Assembly: GCF_033958435.1 (NCBI RefSeq)
Contig: NC_134137.1
Coordinates: forward strand, 176,341,501 to 176,405,500
DNA from: Carettochelys insculpta
Taxonomy: Eukaryota > Chordata > Testudines > Carettochelyidae
Direction of reading: 5' to 3'
Length of the DNA: 64,000 bases
Shown here: in pieces, positions 23,595 through 35,599 of the stretch
Numbering within the stretch: position 1 is the stretch's first letter
Layout: each line of letters starts with the position of its first letter
The notes under the pieces: model-generated
What the model saw: the letters and a program-made list of their open reading frames with translations, nothing else
Databases searched by the model: none
Told to the model about the DNA's origin: nothing
Made by a program: the position numbers and the translations under genes

Positions 23595-23600
23595 TTTATT
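23595..23600 (-). terminator. Candidate poly(A) signal AATAAA for KCNJ15
   Basis: TTTATT on the plus strand gives AATAAA on the minus strand, about 130 nt after the KCNJ15 stop. A hexamer alone is weak evidence. The site at 22750-22755 is an alternative that would give a UTR of about 1 kb. Confidence 0.25.
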
Positions 23601-23727
23601 CTATACCAAGGCACTTGCTTAAGAGGTCTCTGCTACATTTTCTTAAGAGCCTGTCAGCACAAACTGAATGCTTTTGTTTCAGTTTGTAAATAGGCATTGA
23701 TGATGATGTCAAAGTTTGCTCAGACTA

Positions 23728-24855
23728 TCAAACATTGCTTTGCTGTAACAACATTGTTCTCAGTCCTCTCTCTCTTTCGTCTTCCTGCCTGTACTTCTCT
23801 TCTAGTTTCTGTTTTTCAGAGTCCATGCTATAAAAAGTAGAATCTACACTTCTCCTGATTTGCTCAAACTGGCTAAAATCAGCAACATATTTTCCATTCT
23901 GAGAGAGAGAAACTACAGGCACAAACTCATAGCCCCAGTGGATCTCCTCTGGTATGTAAGAAGTTCTGCTTTGGCAGACGGCGCTAGTGGATTCTACTGT
24001 AGCATTCAAGAGGACAACCAGTTCAAAATCCTTTTCCTTTAGGTTTTGGGGCGTGAGATCTCTTAGAGGACTACTCTCATCCAAGATATGGTAAAAGGTT
24101 AAAGGTAAAATCAGAAATGGACTCTCTGAAGAGGAGTCAACGTGGAATTTGACGCTAGCTTGGTTAAGTAGGATCCTTTCCCCTTCTTTGGTCTCATAGG
24201 TTTGAAGAAGTTTCCCAGACAGCTGGCACTGAATCAGAAGGCTCTTCCTCATATTTGCCACTCTGATCACAAGGCAAAGCTCTCCGTTGTGTTTGGTAAT
24301 TACTGCACAGTGACTGAATTTAATAGTTTCAGCCCGTTTTTTGGGTCTTGCAATTTTGGCCAAGAAGGTACCAGTGATAAAGATCTCAATCAAGGTTGTG
24401 ATGACTAGCTGAGCAACCATGAGGAATATGGCATGAGGGCACTCCTCTGTGATGAAACGGAAGCCATAACCAATAGTTGTCTGCGACTCCAAAGAAAAGA
24501 GAAATGCCCCAGTTAGTGAGTTTACTTCCTTGACACAAGGCATATGTTTTGGGGGGAACTGATCCCTTTCTAAATCTCCATGAAGAAATGCAATGGCATA
24601 ATAGATAACTCCAAAGAGAAACCAGGTCATCACAAAAGTAGCAGCAAACAATGTAAGTTTGTATCTCCACTTCATGTCTATAACCGTGGTCCACAAATCT
24701 TGAAGGTACAGCAGATATATACCATCTACTTTGTCAATCCTCACATTGCTGTGACCACTTTTGGACATCACCCGGGGTCTGTGGGTCTTCAGATCAGCGC
24801 TGATGATACTGTTAACAAGTGGGGCACTCGACGTATTGATTTGGGTGGTGCCCAT
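23728..24855 (-). CDS. KCNJ15: Inward-rectifier K+ channel Kir4.2 (KCNJ15), complete coding exon
   Basis: 375 codons from ATG (24855) to TGA (23730-23728) in one exon, the expected length and exon layout for KCNJ15. Kir4.2 passes K+ inward across the plasma membrane as a tetramer, alone or with Kir5.1, mainly in epithelia. Visible parts: cytoplasmic N-terminus with [20 protein letters not shown] (27-45); first membrane helix about 65-90; extracellular Cys107 and Cys139, the conserved disulfide pair; pore filter TIGYG (127-131); second helix about 142-168 with Glu157 at the rectification-controlling position; PKKRAET (171-177), the PIP2-binding start of the C-terminal domain; C-terminal SNV, a class I PDZ ligand. 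The start is supported by homologous N-terminal sequence and by the acceptor 16 nt upstream. No frameshift or missing key residue. Kir4.1 is the nearest alternative but the N- and C-termini fit Kir4.2. Confidence 0.97.
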   Translation of the reverse strand: MGTTQINTSSAPLVNSIISADLKTHRPRVMSKSGHSNVRIDKVDGIYLLYLQDLWTTVIDMKWRYKLTLFAATFVMTWFLFGVIYYAIAFLHGDLERDQFPPKHMPCVKEVNSLTGAFLFSLESQTTIGYGFRFITEECPHAIFLMVAQLVITTLIEIFITGTFLAKIARPKKRAETIKFSHCAVITKHNGELCLVIRVANMRKSLLIQCQLSGKLLQTYETKEGERILLNQASVKFHVDSSSESPFLILPLTFYHILDESSPLRDLTPQNLKEKDFELVVLLNATVESTSAVCQSRTSYIPEEIHWGYEFVPVVSLSQNGKYVADFSQFEQIRRSVDSTFYSMDSEKQKLEEKYRQEDERERGLRTMLLQQSNV

Positions 24856-24870
24856 TTTCAGTTCCTCAGT

Positions 24871-24890
24871 TCTAAGAAGAGAAAAAAAGA
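24871..24890 (-). other. Splice acceptor of the KCNJ15 coding exon
   Basis: On the minus strand the sequence reads TCTTTTTTTCTCTTCTTAG, a pyrimidine tract ending in AG, and the exon starts at 24871. Only 16 nt of 5' UTR lie between it and the ATG. This matches the known KCNJ15 arrangement, where 5' exons are non-coding. Confidence 0.85.
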
Positions 24891-26710
24891 ATTCAGTTAT
24901 TGAACAAAGTCAAACATGACTCTTAGAGATCATTTGAAAAATATTGAAGGACAAATGGTACACAATCTTGACCATATTACGTAAGTACTGTATAGGAAAA
25001 GAACACCGCTAGAACAAAAAGCTACCGTCGTATAGTGTCTGATATTATAGCCAGTTGACTTTTAAAAATACTATGGCTTTAAGAAGGAGTAAAAGGATAT
25101 CTTATGTGAGTTTGGAAAGGAGTTTTGACCACCCTAAAATTCTACATTTGTATGATGTTCTCCTAAAACTGACAAAGTGAAATTCTTCTCATTTATTATG
25201 TCAAGAAAGCAAGAGAGACTTGTTTTGACTACTGAATATATTCCCACTCAAGCACTGCCACTCAGGAGAGGGATTTCATTAAAGTTAAATCCATTTTAAT
25301 GCTTGATTTAGAATGCCGGACCACCCTTGTCTTGCCAAACAATATTGTCAAAATAAGCAAACCAAATTTTGATCATGCTTGATTAACTTCCAAAAGTGAT
25401 TTAATCAACCGTGTCCAGCTCTCCCCTAAACACAAACTAAGCTACACCCTGTCAACACATAAAGAAGATTTCTGGAAAGAAATATTTGCACCTGAAAACC
25501 CTTCAAGGCCCTTATCCAATTTCAAACAGTTAGTGGAAAACGGGAGGCAATTCACAAATTCAGCATTCTAGTATTAGGCCCTGACCTGTTCACACACAGG
25601 AATCAATGGAGCACAAGACTCAAGAAGTTTGTTTACTGTGAACCCAGTACAGGCCAGATGGCGATGAAGTGGGAGTTCCTTCAGGACAGAGCAAAACTGA
25701 CAAAGTGCAGGAGAAGATTGTGTGGCCAGTTGGATGAGGCAGATAAAGAGATCCTGCTTCCAGGACAAGACAGTAGTTACGCAGTGCAAGGACAGGGCAT
25801 ACTGCAGTAGTTTCCAATAACACAACTTCCTGCTCTAAAAAAAGCCCCCCAGGCATCCTTTGTGCTTTGGCAGTTTGCACAGCAAACACTGATTTGTTCC
25901 ATTGTTTTGCTTAAAAAGAAGCTTTAATAAGTGTTTCTTTTTTATGAACCACAGGGAAAAAAAATCTTCCTTGTAACTACTTAAAAGAAAACTTGCAGGA
26001 AACTCAAGACGTATTTGTGGTGGGTGGGTGTGCCAGACCAGGGCAGCAACATAATTGTTCACTGTTGTAACTTTCCTGTTATGTCAATAGAAATAGTTTT
26101 GTTTACTAAATACACTTATAAACCAAATTACTATGTTTCAGGGAAAGTGTAATTGAAATTTTACTTGTATTTCCACATTGTAATTCATTCAAATCTTGTT
26201 TTAATCATCAATGCTCATTTTCTTTATTTTATGCTCAGTTTTAAAATATAAAAAAATAGGAATGTGCTAATGATCCCAGGAGGAGACCTTTTATGTGACA
26301 ATCAAACCACCATGCACACTGTGCAGCATGTCCAGACAAACAAACAAGAACAAAAAAAAAAGAGCCAAGTGATCTTAAAAAGAACTACAGAAGGAAGCAG
26401 AAAAAGCAAAACAAAACACAGCCACATATCAGCAACTGCCGTTTAGACAAGCCCAGAATTCAAATGGTGCTTTCAGAGAAAAGGAAGCTTATGTAATTAT
26501 ATGCAACTTGCAATGCAAAACACCCGATAGTCAAGAGGCTTCACTGCAAATGTCAAAGCATTATCATGATTATCAGTTATTGAAATAAGTGCCTAAGATC
26601 TGTCCTGTTATCAGTCCTGTCTCCTTTAGAGCTCACTTCCCTATAGGCTCTGTCTCTGTTCATGAAAAGTGATGGGTAATAATTAATTCCCTGCCCAAAT
26701 AATTTCAATC
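24891..26710. other. Probable KCNJ15 intron
   Basis: No coding exon or clear repeat. By position it is the intron upstream of the coding exon. A/T runs near 25960 and 26350. Confidence 0.5.
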
Positions 26711-26718
26711 TTCTAAAG

Positions 26719-27181
26719 CAGCTGTGTCCAATATGTTTGCTACTAGCCACATGTGGTGCACAGAACCCTGTGTTGTGGCAAATATGGGGGGTGGCCAACC
26801 CACAGCTCTCCAGCCACTTGCGGCTCCTCCTGAGAGCCACATGCAGGGAGTGCTGTCCACCCACTCCATGCACATGCCCCACCGCTTGGTGGGAGAAGTG
26901 CGTGGTGCCTCCAATGGCGGCTCCGGTGAGTCACAGGCATTGAATTAAAATGGCGGGGGTGGGAGGGCTGGAGGTGCCTGGCTCTGGGAGGAAGACATTC
27001 AGCTAGAGTGGGGAGTGAGGGGCTGGGGTGCCTGGCTCTGGAGGGGGGGTTGGAGAGGGCATTTATGTAGAGCAGAGGGGGGTGGCTGTCGCTATAAAGT
27101 TTTGTTTAACATAATGTGGCAAATATGGAAGGATGACAAGCACAACTGTGGCCATCTTTGAATTCCTATTGGACACCAGTG
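26719..27181. mobile_element. hAT-type non-autonomous element, TSD TTCTAAAG/TTCTAAAA
   Basis: 463 bp. The left end CAGCTGTGTCCAATATGTTT pairs with the right end CTATTGGACACCAGTG. Inside, GTGGTGCACAG and GGTGGCCAACC precede GAGAGCCACATGCAGG, the 'gccaaccc...gagccgcatg' pattern of vertebrate hAT elements. Eight-bp duplications flank it (26711-26718, 27182-27189; one mismatch). Short ORFs on both strands are incidental to the GC-rich interior. Confidence 0.85.
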
Positions 27182-27189
27182 TTCTAAAA

Positions 27190-28055
27190 GCCAAATTATA
27201 CCTTGTCTTGGGGGCCTGGCAGCAGAGTAAGGGCCAGCCGCACTCCCTTATGCAGCTTACCAGCATTGCTTCTTTGTGTGCGGGGGACATAGCAAACTCC
27301 CCAAAGCTGTTACTTTCCCCCAGCTGTGCGGGTACACGAGGCATGGGTGGAGAGAGCCAAGGATCTGCCCACTCCCCTCAGCACATCTGTTAATGGAGCT
27401 GAGCTGTGAGGAGGATGGTGAATGCTGGGCTGGTCAGATGGGAGGGTCCCAGAGCCCCAAACATCTACGCCACACTTAAATGGCTCATTTGCCCAGCAGC
27501 CCAGTGTGAACATACCCTAAAGGGCTATAGCAAAACAGTCTCATTCAAAGGAACAGGGAGGAGCCAGGGAAGGCACTGTGATTCTAAGGCCTGGTTCTAT
27601 CCCACAGTTCTTCCAGGTGCTGCATCTTCCAAAGACATAGAGCCTTCACTTTTAGTTGTAAGTCACCTACAGAATGTTCCAAGTACCTCCCATCCCCACT
27701 TTCTAACCCCGGCATCCCCAGCCTTTGCTCCACTTCTGCAGTGGAGACTTACAGATCTGTAGGTTCCTGGTTCTTCATTAGCTCATATATGAATGGCTTC
27801 TTTCTGGCCTTTGCTATGCTCCTCTCTTGACTTGTATTTCTGTATTATCTCAAGGCTCTCTGCTCTTCAGATACTTCCTTTTGTGTCCTGGAATGGGTCC
27901 CATCGGAGCCTGGGCTTTTTTTCTGACTTCCTGCATTCTCCCTGTTACATCATCCATTCCTGCACAGTCTTGAATTCCTTTAGTCTACTTCTTTCCTCTC
28001 ACAGGAAATTCATGTAAGTGTTCTCTCACACCAAGAGGACTTCCTCGGTTTGGTG
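27190..28055. other. No recognisable feature
   Basis: Moderately GC-rich. Open frames of up to 118 codons, with no similarity I recognise. Confidence 0.45.
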
Positions 28056-28059
28056 TCAT

Positions 28060-28830
28060 CCTAGCTGAATGAATACTGGAACAAAGGCATTGCTGTACTC
28101 TATCAGATCAGCAGTCCATCTAATCCAGTGACAGTGGCCAGTTTCAGATGCTTCAGAGGAATAAATCCTTTTGCAACCAGTTTTGGGATAAACTGCACCT
28201 ATGGTGAATTTTCTCCGAGTCCAAATAGTTAGAGACTCACTTACACTCTGAAGCTTGCTGGGTTTTATCTTTTCCAAAGCTCTTGGATTTTGAAATGTTC
28301 TTTAGTTTAACAGGATATTCTTGTTCTTCAGATAAATATCTGATCCCTTTTTGAATCAGCTAAACTCTTGGCTTCTATGATATTTTGTGGCAATGAATTC
28401 CACGGGCTCACTGTCAGCTGTATGAATAAATATTTCCTTTTATCAGTTTTGCATTTACTGCCTTTCAAAGTCTTTGAATGTTCACTTGTTCTTGTAGAAA
28501 GACTGAACAGAAGTTGCCAACAACCTTCTCTAACTACTTCACATACTTTTTCCCTCTTAGAGTTCTTCTTTAAGGTTAGCAATCCCAATTGTTTCAATTT
28601 TTATTCATGTAAGAGCTTTTCCGTGCTATTAATAGTTTTCTCCTCTGAACCCCCGCCCCCAACACACACACATACACACAAACACAAAATTTGGAAAATA
28701 TCCTTTCTGAGATGAGGTAACCAATACAGTATCCCAAATGAAGGGAAGTCATTGAGCTATAAAATATTGTTATACTATTTTCCTTAATATTTTCCATCTT
28801 TTTCCCTATCTATCTTTATACACAGGCACC
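28060..28830 (-). mobile_element. Old CR1 LINE, 3' region
   Basis: Parallel to the 3' half of the young CR1: minus-strand frame 28597-28328 has KQLGLLTLKKNSKREKV, KCKTDKRKYLFIQLTV and SPWNSLPQNIIEAKSLADSK, matching [31 protein letters not shown] and [20 protein letters not shown]. The 3' UTR part (28080-28200) has the CTATCAGATCAGCAGTCCAT and GTGGCCAGTTTCAGATGC blocks. Strongly diverged, with a CA-rich stretch at 28660-28690 inserted or expanded. Confidence 0.85.
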
Positions 28831-29649
28831 TTAAAAGATTTCTACACACTGACTTCCTTACATCTGGAAGTTTTTAGTTTTGTTTTGACACCCTGCCTAG
28901 TTTTCAATCCTATTTCTTTCCCCTTCAATTTTTTCTTGAATCAGCAAACATTCCTAACACAACAAGTTTACATTTTTCAAAGAAACAGGAACATTCCCAA
29001 TAACAACAAAACAGTTGTTAGCTGTAAGGGAACAAATCAGTTGATTTAAATTGAAGTGAAAACTTACAGGTTACTTAGTTAAAACAGCTTGTTGAAAAAG
29101 AAACCAACTCCCACCCCAACTCTAACTCCATAGTTAATTCATAAATAGAAACAGTAACATAATAAGGGAAGGGAAGGAGCCATCTCAGATTTGTATTGTG
29201 CTGTAGTGCCCAACAGATAGCTGCTTCAGATTTCTGGCCTGACCTTTGGAACCACCAAATACGATATTTCACGCGAGTCTGCAGACTGGTAAAGGAAGGT
29301 CAAGAAAGTTTAGATTTATGTACCAACCATAGACAAGCAATATCTTTAAGTTAACGCTGACTAGAAGGGACACATATCAAAGAGTTGAGACCCACTTGCA
29401 TTCATACAAAAACGTCCACACTGTGCAATCAAATTTGCTTGTCCAAGACCTGCTTGGGCCTACACAAATTGATTAAGTACAAAAAAGAATTATTTGATCA
29501 AAAGCGCCTCAAATGCCTCCTCCATCACATAGGCTTAGAGACTAGAGCTTCTCCCCACTCTCCTCTTGGGTATAAATGGCTGCAACTCACATTGCTCTTC
29601 TAGCCACTGTACGCTACCAGCATTCAAAACCAAAATGAAACTTTTTCAT
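28831..29649. other. No recognisable feature
   Basis: AT-rich non-coding DNA. Nothing supported. Confidence 0.45.
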
Positions 29650-29652
29650 CCT

Positions 29653-30363
29653 AGCTGTGTCTACACGTGCACGCTACTTCGAAGTAGCGGCACTAACTTC
29701 GAAATAGCGCCCGTCGCGGCTACACACGTCGGGCGCTATTTCGAAGTTAACTTCGACGTTAGGCGGCGAGACGTCGAAGTCGCTAACCTCATGAGGGGAT
29801 CGGAATAGCGCCCTACTTCGACGTTCAATGTCGAAGTAGGGACCGTGTAGACGATCCGCGTCCCGCAACGTCGAAATTGCCGGGTCCTCCATGGCGGCCA
29901 TCAGCTGGGGGGTTGAGAGATGCTCTCTCTCCAGCCCCTGCGGGGCTCTATGGTCACCGTGGGCAGCAGCCCTTAGCCCAGGGCTTCTGGCTGCTGCTGC
30001 GGCAGCTGGGGATTTATGCTGCAGGCACAGGGTCTGCAACCAGTTGTAGGCTCTGTGTATCTTGTGTTGTATAGTGCAACTGTGTCTGGGAGCGGCCCTT
30101 TAAGGGAGCGGCTTGCTGTTGAGTCCGCCCTGTGACCTTGTCTGCAGCTGTGCCTGGCACCCTCATTTCGATGTGTGCTACTTTGGCGTGTAGACGTTCC
30201 CTCGCAGCGCCTATTTCGATGTGGTGCCGCGCAACGTCGAAGTTGAACATCGACATTGCCAGCCCTGAAGGACGTGTAGACGTTATTCATCGAAATAGCC
30301 TATTTCGATGTTGCTACATCGAAATAAGCTATTTCGATGTAGGCTTCACGTGTAGACGTAGCC
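29653..30363 (-). mobile_element. Element T copy 1, complete, TSD CCT
   Basis: 711 bp, CpG-rich. Ends AGCTGTGTCTACACGTG and CACGTGTAGACGTAGCC, flanked by CCT (29650-29652, 30364-30366). Both subterminal regions are arrays of TTCGAAATAG/CTATTTCGA motifs in alternating orientation. A central non-palindromic core of about 330 bp starts near TCCTCCATGGCGGCCATCAG and ends near GACCTTGTCTGCAGCTG. On the minus strand two overlapping frames of 121 (30039-29674) and 105 codons (30290-29973) are open; the same frames recur in the other copies. No known protein domain. Orientation is assigned by those frames. Confidence 0.9.
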
Positions 30364-30366
30364 CCT

Positions 30367-31835
30367 GAGATCTTTGGCAAGTCGCTCAGTGGGTTGCACA
30401 AGTGCTTCAGAAATGCCCACTACCCTTCTACCTACACACACTCCGGAGGGTGGCAGGAACTGCTCTGGGACATTTGATCAGCTATACCCTCCTCCATGTT
30501 CCCACACATGGCATCAGAAAAGTGGGCAGCTCCTGAAACTGAGCTCCTTGCTCACCACAGGCAGAAGCATCCAGTCACGGAGCCTGGTCACTTGTGACCC
30601 TGCAACTGTTCCAACAACTATTACTTCTAGGCTCCAAGCTATGCCCTGGGAGGGAGTAATAGTCTCCTCTACAGCAAGAATCCAGGAAGGACACTGGTAG
30701 ATCTTCTGATCAACAGTACCATTTTTTTAAACACATTTTTTTTATTTGTAAAAGGCCTGGGTCCTCAAGCTTCTGCCTGTGGTTGATAGAACAGTTTCTG
30801 AAACTAGGGCATTCAAAAACCCATCCATTCGCCTCTTCCAAACCACTAGTTCATACCAAAGAATGTGAAAGAGAGTTTTGTGAATGATACAAATGGCTTT
30901 TTCTGATTGACCTTAGACTTGCATTTCTCAGTGGAGGGAGTAGAACATCCAAACCCAGCCATGATTCTGCACACATTTTTTCTCTGCCTGACTGACATTT
31001 GGTTGGTTGAGAATGAGTTCAAACCAAAGAAGTCTAAGTGTTTGTCCCTTTGTGTCCTGCAGAGATTCATAGGGGAATCATGCTCTCTCCGGGGGCCTGA
31101 TGAGGACCATTGCCAATGTTTTTATGTCAAAGGTAATCAGGTACTACAGTGATAGGAAGAATAAAAATAAAATAAAATTATCACAGATAGAAAATCTGTC
31201 CAAGTCAGTGGAGATATTCTATTGTTGTCAATGGCCTTTACATCAGAACCCTGAAGGGTTTTGAGGACCATAGTCCCTGCGGTATGGAGAAGCTTTCACT
31301 GTGATAGCCTATGCTCAGTAGAGAAACAGAGGATCTTGCTATCGATAGGTAATCTTTCACGAGCACCATTTTTTAAACAAACTAAAACATGCTAAAATTT
31401 GCTTTTCTTTTGTATAAAATCAGTTATAAAAAGCTTCTGGAACACAGACAAGCATTTATGCAAACAGTCACCAAAAACCTGTTATGTTCAAACTTTTACA
31501 TGAATGACTTTTCCTCAGTAACAAAATATGCTGTATTTTTATGTGGCTCTTGTTGGGATATTATTTTTGCAAATTCCTTAAGTTCAAAGCGCTTTCATCT
31601 TTAGCCTTTATTAGCATAGGCAAGCATTCTGACTCCTAACTGCTGAGTGAGTTTCTCTCCTCCCATCACCCTTCCCCCTAGTTCCCGCTGTGCAAATCTT
31701 ACCTGTCTCTTTAGGAGGGAAAGTATAAACAGATACTAGTTCACTGTGAAGCCACACTTTCTATTTCTGAGGCTTAAAGTGCTAGAATTAAACTGCAGGT
31801 TACAAACAGCCATTATCAGCTGTGCATGCTTATCA
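30367..31835. other. No recognisable feature
   Basis: Non-coding. Short ORFs only and no repeat family recognised. Confidence 0.45.
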
Positions 31836-31839
31836 TAAT

Positions 31840-32060
31840 AATACTTAGTGCTTCCCCACTGTGTCACCTGCAGCTTCAAAGTACATAGAGACATTAATTA
31901 ATCCTCACAGAACTGCATCCCTAGCTCAGTCTACCTAGCCAGAAAGAACCATGGAGAGAGACCAATGTCTTACCCAAACCTGCACAGTGGTAGCCTGGCC
32001 AGGATTAGAACTCCTGAGTTCCAAAAGCCTACCTTTTTTTTAATCCAGTAGGCACTACTG
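31840..32060 (-). repeat. MIR/CORE-SINE-like fragment
   Basis: TACATAGAGACATTAATTAATCC, further on CCTGCACAGTGGTAGCC, then GGATTAGAACTCCTGAGTTCC match the reverse complement of MIR-type SINEs, whose core reads '...cacacagc.agt.gcagagc.ggattagaac.caggtct'. Diverged and fragmentary. Confidence 0.5.
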
Positions 32061-33355
32061 TTTGAGGTCCCCCATTTCTTTTCTCCTCTTCTTTTTAATG
32101 TGCTCTCTTGGGGTCCTCCATCCCCATGCTCCATCCCTCTTCCCTCTTCCTTTTGAGTTACCCCTCTGTGTCCTGTTTCCCCTAGTCCTGGGAAGTGTCT
32201 CCTTCCTCTCCTGCCCTCTTCATCTCTTTATTGTGGCTCTACCTATTTACAGGTGTCTTCCCTCATTCAGCACCACAGTGGCTTGGTCTCCTACAAGTTT
32301 TTGTTTTATTTTTTACAAGTATATTTTATTAGGCCTGGCAGATAACATCATCTATAGTGAAGGTTGTCCAATATTTGTCATTATCACACCCTGTTTTCAG
32401 TCATAACTTTGCCAGACTTTCACAATTTGGGCTGAAGTTTTCCATGGTAGGTGTTTGCCACAGAATAAATTATTTACAAACATTTCAACCAAAATGGTTC
32501 AACCATATCCAAGAATGAGGCTAGGGAAAAATATGTTTTATGCAAGGTCAAGCATCCATAGATCTGAAGCAGCCCCTTTGTGTGGCAGAATCCAGGTCCA
32601 TAGTTCCAGGGCACCTTCTCTGTGGTATGGAGCAAGGTGACTGGAAGCTCTGGGAGCACTCAACATAACTATGACTTGGCTCTAGGCCCCATGGCAAGGA
32701 GCCTAGAAACCTTGATGTTCTCATGGTTCTCGGCTCCAAACTTGGAAATGCTTTGGGGTTCTCAGAACTTCCCAAAAAGTCCTCGGACAGATTTCTAGGC
32801 AGCAACTTCTTGGCAGACCCATCCTATATTCTGCCGTAGTATATGTCACCCAGAATTCAAGATCAAGGCCAGCTGACTCTCTGGGTTGGAGGAATCGTTT
32901 GGACTCTCTGTCCTGCCATCTCCTGCCCAGGTTAGTCTATGTAGCAGGAAGGTACCTCCCCACAAATCCCGGAAGCCCTGGTAGCTTGTGATGGAATTGA
33001 CAAAAATCTTATCAGGTTCACTGCTGCTCATGTCAGAATAAATGTTAACAAGAATCCTATCAGTCTCATGCAGCCTCATTTCAGAAATATCCTGAGTTGG
33101 CATCTTCAAAACAAAATGGTTTTCGTCCAAGTCACAATGAAACCAAATTTTACAGTGTCAAAATTTCTTCCAAACCGAGTTTAGACCAGCACTAACAAAG
33201 AACTAATTTCTAAGTAGTCAAAGCACTCCTCAAGGATCTTAACCCTCTTAGCTCATGGCACTGTGAGAAATATGCAGACTAAGGACTTTGCTTCAACAGA
33301 CAATGTCTTTATGGAGGGAGCCAGTGAAGACAACAGCAGTTTAGTGAATGGACTC
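32061..33355. other. No recognisable feature
   Basis: Non-coding with C/T-rich stretches at 32070-32220. No family recognised. Confidence 0.45.
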
Positions 33356-34830
33356 CTCTTAGTAAACCTGAATTACTAAAATGGGTTAGGTGGCGACAGC
33401 TCCAATTAGGACCAGGCAAGCTGCTCCCATGGGAAAGGAGGAGACCTGTCCAGGGACACTTGAGCTGCGTCTACACGTGCACGCTACTTCGAAGTAGCGG
33501 CACCAACTTCGAAATAGCGCCCGTCGCGGCTACACGCGTCGGGCGCTATTTCGAAGTTAACTTCGATGTTAGGCGGCGAGACGTCGAAGTCGCTAACCTC
33601 ATGAGGAGATAGGAATAGCGCCCTACTTCGACGTTCAACGTCGAAGTAGGGACCGTGTAGACGATCCGCGTCCCGCAACGTCGAAATTGCTGGGTCCTCC
33701 ATGGCGGCCATCACCTGGGGGGTTGAGAGATGCTCTCTCTCCAGCCCCTGCGGGGCTCTATGGTCACCGTGGGCAGCAGCCCTTAGCCCAGGGCTTCTGG
33801 CTGCTGCTGCGGCAGCTGGGGATCAATGCTGCAGGCACAGGGTCTGCAACCAGTTGTCAGCTCTGTGTATCTTGTGTTGTTTAGTGCAACTGTGTCTGGG
33901 AGGGGCCCTTTAAGGGAGCGGCTGGCTGTTGAGTCCGCCCTGTGACCCTGTCTGCAGCTGTGCCTGGCATCCCTATTTCGATGTGTGCTACTTTGACGTG
34001 TAGACGTTCCCTCGCTGCGCCTATTTCGATGTTGGGCTGAGCAACATCGAAGTTGAACATCGACGTTGCCGGCCCTGGAGGACGTGTAGACGTTATTCAT
34101 CGAAATAGACTATTTCGATGTTGGTTGCACGTGTAGATGTAGCCTTGGATGACTGCTCTTGACTGACTCCAGCAATGAGTGTGACTGGGTGGAGCAGTGA
34201 GGTGGCACAGTCAGGGGAGTCACCTCTGTGGAACACTCCCAAAGCAGGTGGGAAGGAAGCTAGGCAGACCACCGCCAAAGTTACTGAAATGGATTGGGCC
34301 TACTTTCATATATATTCTCGTGGGGGGTTTTCCCAACTTTACACTGGGTTCTCTTTCCCCTAATTACCATTTCCTTCTTTGTACACAGCCACGGAGTGTG
34401 CAAGTTCAGTCAGTTAAGGGCTAGAGTTCATTGACCTTTCCCAGGTTTCTGGGAGGGGGCTTGAGACTTCAGTTTATTTAATTGGCAAGAGGGACGACCC
34501 TAACTGTATTAAGCCTGGCCCTTCACGCTGCAGTTAACTCCCCTGTTAGAAGGGCTATATAAGAGAAGCTCAAAGTGTTGCTGCCAATGAGGGCTAAGAG
34601 GGGTATCTGCCTCCCCTGCTGTATGCTGCGAAATCAGAGACAAAACTCAAAGAGGACCACTCCCAGTGAGACGCGCAGTCATAGACTGGCAATATGCAGA
34701 CAGATAATGAACCAGAAAGAAAGGTGTCTCCAAGACAGACAGCTCCTGCACAAGGGTTCCCCCTCCTGGCACAAGGGAGCACAACTAAAAACCTCACAGC
34801 TTGTTTTCACTGCCACGCATTAAGTGCTCT
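33356..34830. other. Possible LTR-like repeat interrupted by element T
   Basis: Sequence on the two sides of the T element may be one interrupted unit. It includes a TATA-like CTATATAAG at 34555-34563 on the plus strand after a GC-richer stretch. There is no second LTR, primer site or protein remnant, so the identity is open. Confidence 0.25.
33463..34144 (-). mobile_element. Element T copy 2, TSD TTG, 29 bp shorter
   Basis: 682 bp, very similar to copy 1 and in the same orientation 3.8 kb away. Flanked by TTG (33460-33462, 34145-34147). One palindromic repeat unit near the right end is missing: copy 1 has two TATTTCGATGT-type arms there, copy 2 has one. The 105-codon frame (34100-33783) is open. 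The downstream frame is shortened to 76 codons (33714-33484). Confidence 0.9.
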
Positions 34831-34904
34831 CCCATGGGCATAATGACTCCAGCTAAACAGGAGCCAGAAGCTCTGCTGGTGGGTGAGCATCTCTGGCCAA
34901 CCTA

Positions 34905-35035
34905 GCACCAGGTAGGTAGCACTTTAAGTCGATGTAAGTTACATTGCTGGGGGTTGGGGAGAGGGAGGTGCTTTTCACACCCCTGATTGATGTAACTTAC
35001 ATTGCAATAAGAGGTAATATAGACAAGCCCTCAGT
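34905..35035. mobile_element. Short MITE-like palindrome relic
   Basis: TCGATGTAAGTTACATTGC near the left and TTGATGTAACTTACATTGC near the right are both palindromic. The right end reads AATATAGACAAGCCCTC, a decayed form of the GTAGACAAGCC terminus. No duplication defined. Confidence 0.45.
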
Positions 35036-35119
35036 CTCAGCTGCCTAGGAACCAGAAATGGAAGAGATCAGGATTCCCCCCCGGCAAACTGGGGCAGCTG
35101 GTAAGTCACTGATTTTTCT

Positions 35120-35590
35120 TATATGCTGATGCTGGTTATTGCTATAGTAACAAGGGTTGTTAATTCTGGATCTCACCCTCTGTGTAAGACATACCAAGCA
35201 GAAATAGCACTGGTCAAAACCTCCGTCCAGGTGCTCCATGACCTGGGGGTTGGGCTGTCTCAGGCAGCAGCTTCCCGTTACAGACAGATCATTCATCCAT
35301 TTGTGGGCTGGACATGCCTGTGTTTGTACCATTTGTCACTCTGTCCAGGACTGATATAAAACCAAATGTAGTTTTGTCAAGTATTATCAGGGCTGCACAG
35401 AGAACATAATTTTACACGACACACTGCTCCACCCCTGTGGCATGACCTCCCCACTGCACCCCTGTATGGAGACTTTTATCCCTGCTGTTTCCACGTAGTA
35501 TATCCCGTGGAATGTGTTACACAGTGACTGAGATCCAGAATTAAACATCCTCATCCATTTAGCAAATCTGATCACCAGCGCTCAACAAAA
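35120..35590. repeat. Inverted repeat pair, unclassified
   Basis: 35158-35192 reads GTTAATTCTGGATCTCACCC, then TCTGTGTAAGACAT. 35511-35545 carries its near reverse complement (ATGTGTTACACAGTGACTGA, then GATCCAGAATTAAAC). Weaker similarity extends outward for tens of bases. About 320 bp separates the arms. The family is unknown. Confidence 0.5.
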
Positions 35591-35599
35591 GTCAAATCA

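Noticed and set aside
24580..24903. 107-codon plus-strand frame over KCNJ15
   Set aside because: Antisense of a strongly conserved channel exon, with no independent support.
34555..34563. TATA box as a cellular promoter
   Set aside because: No downstream gene or exon. It more likely belongs to a repeat, and the match is too short to stand alone.
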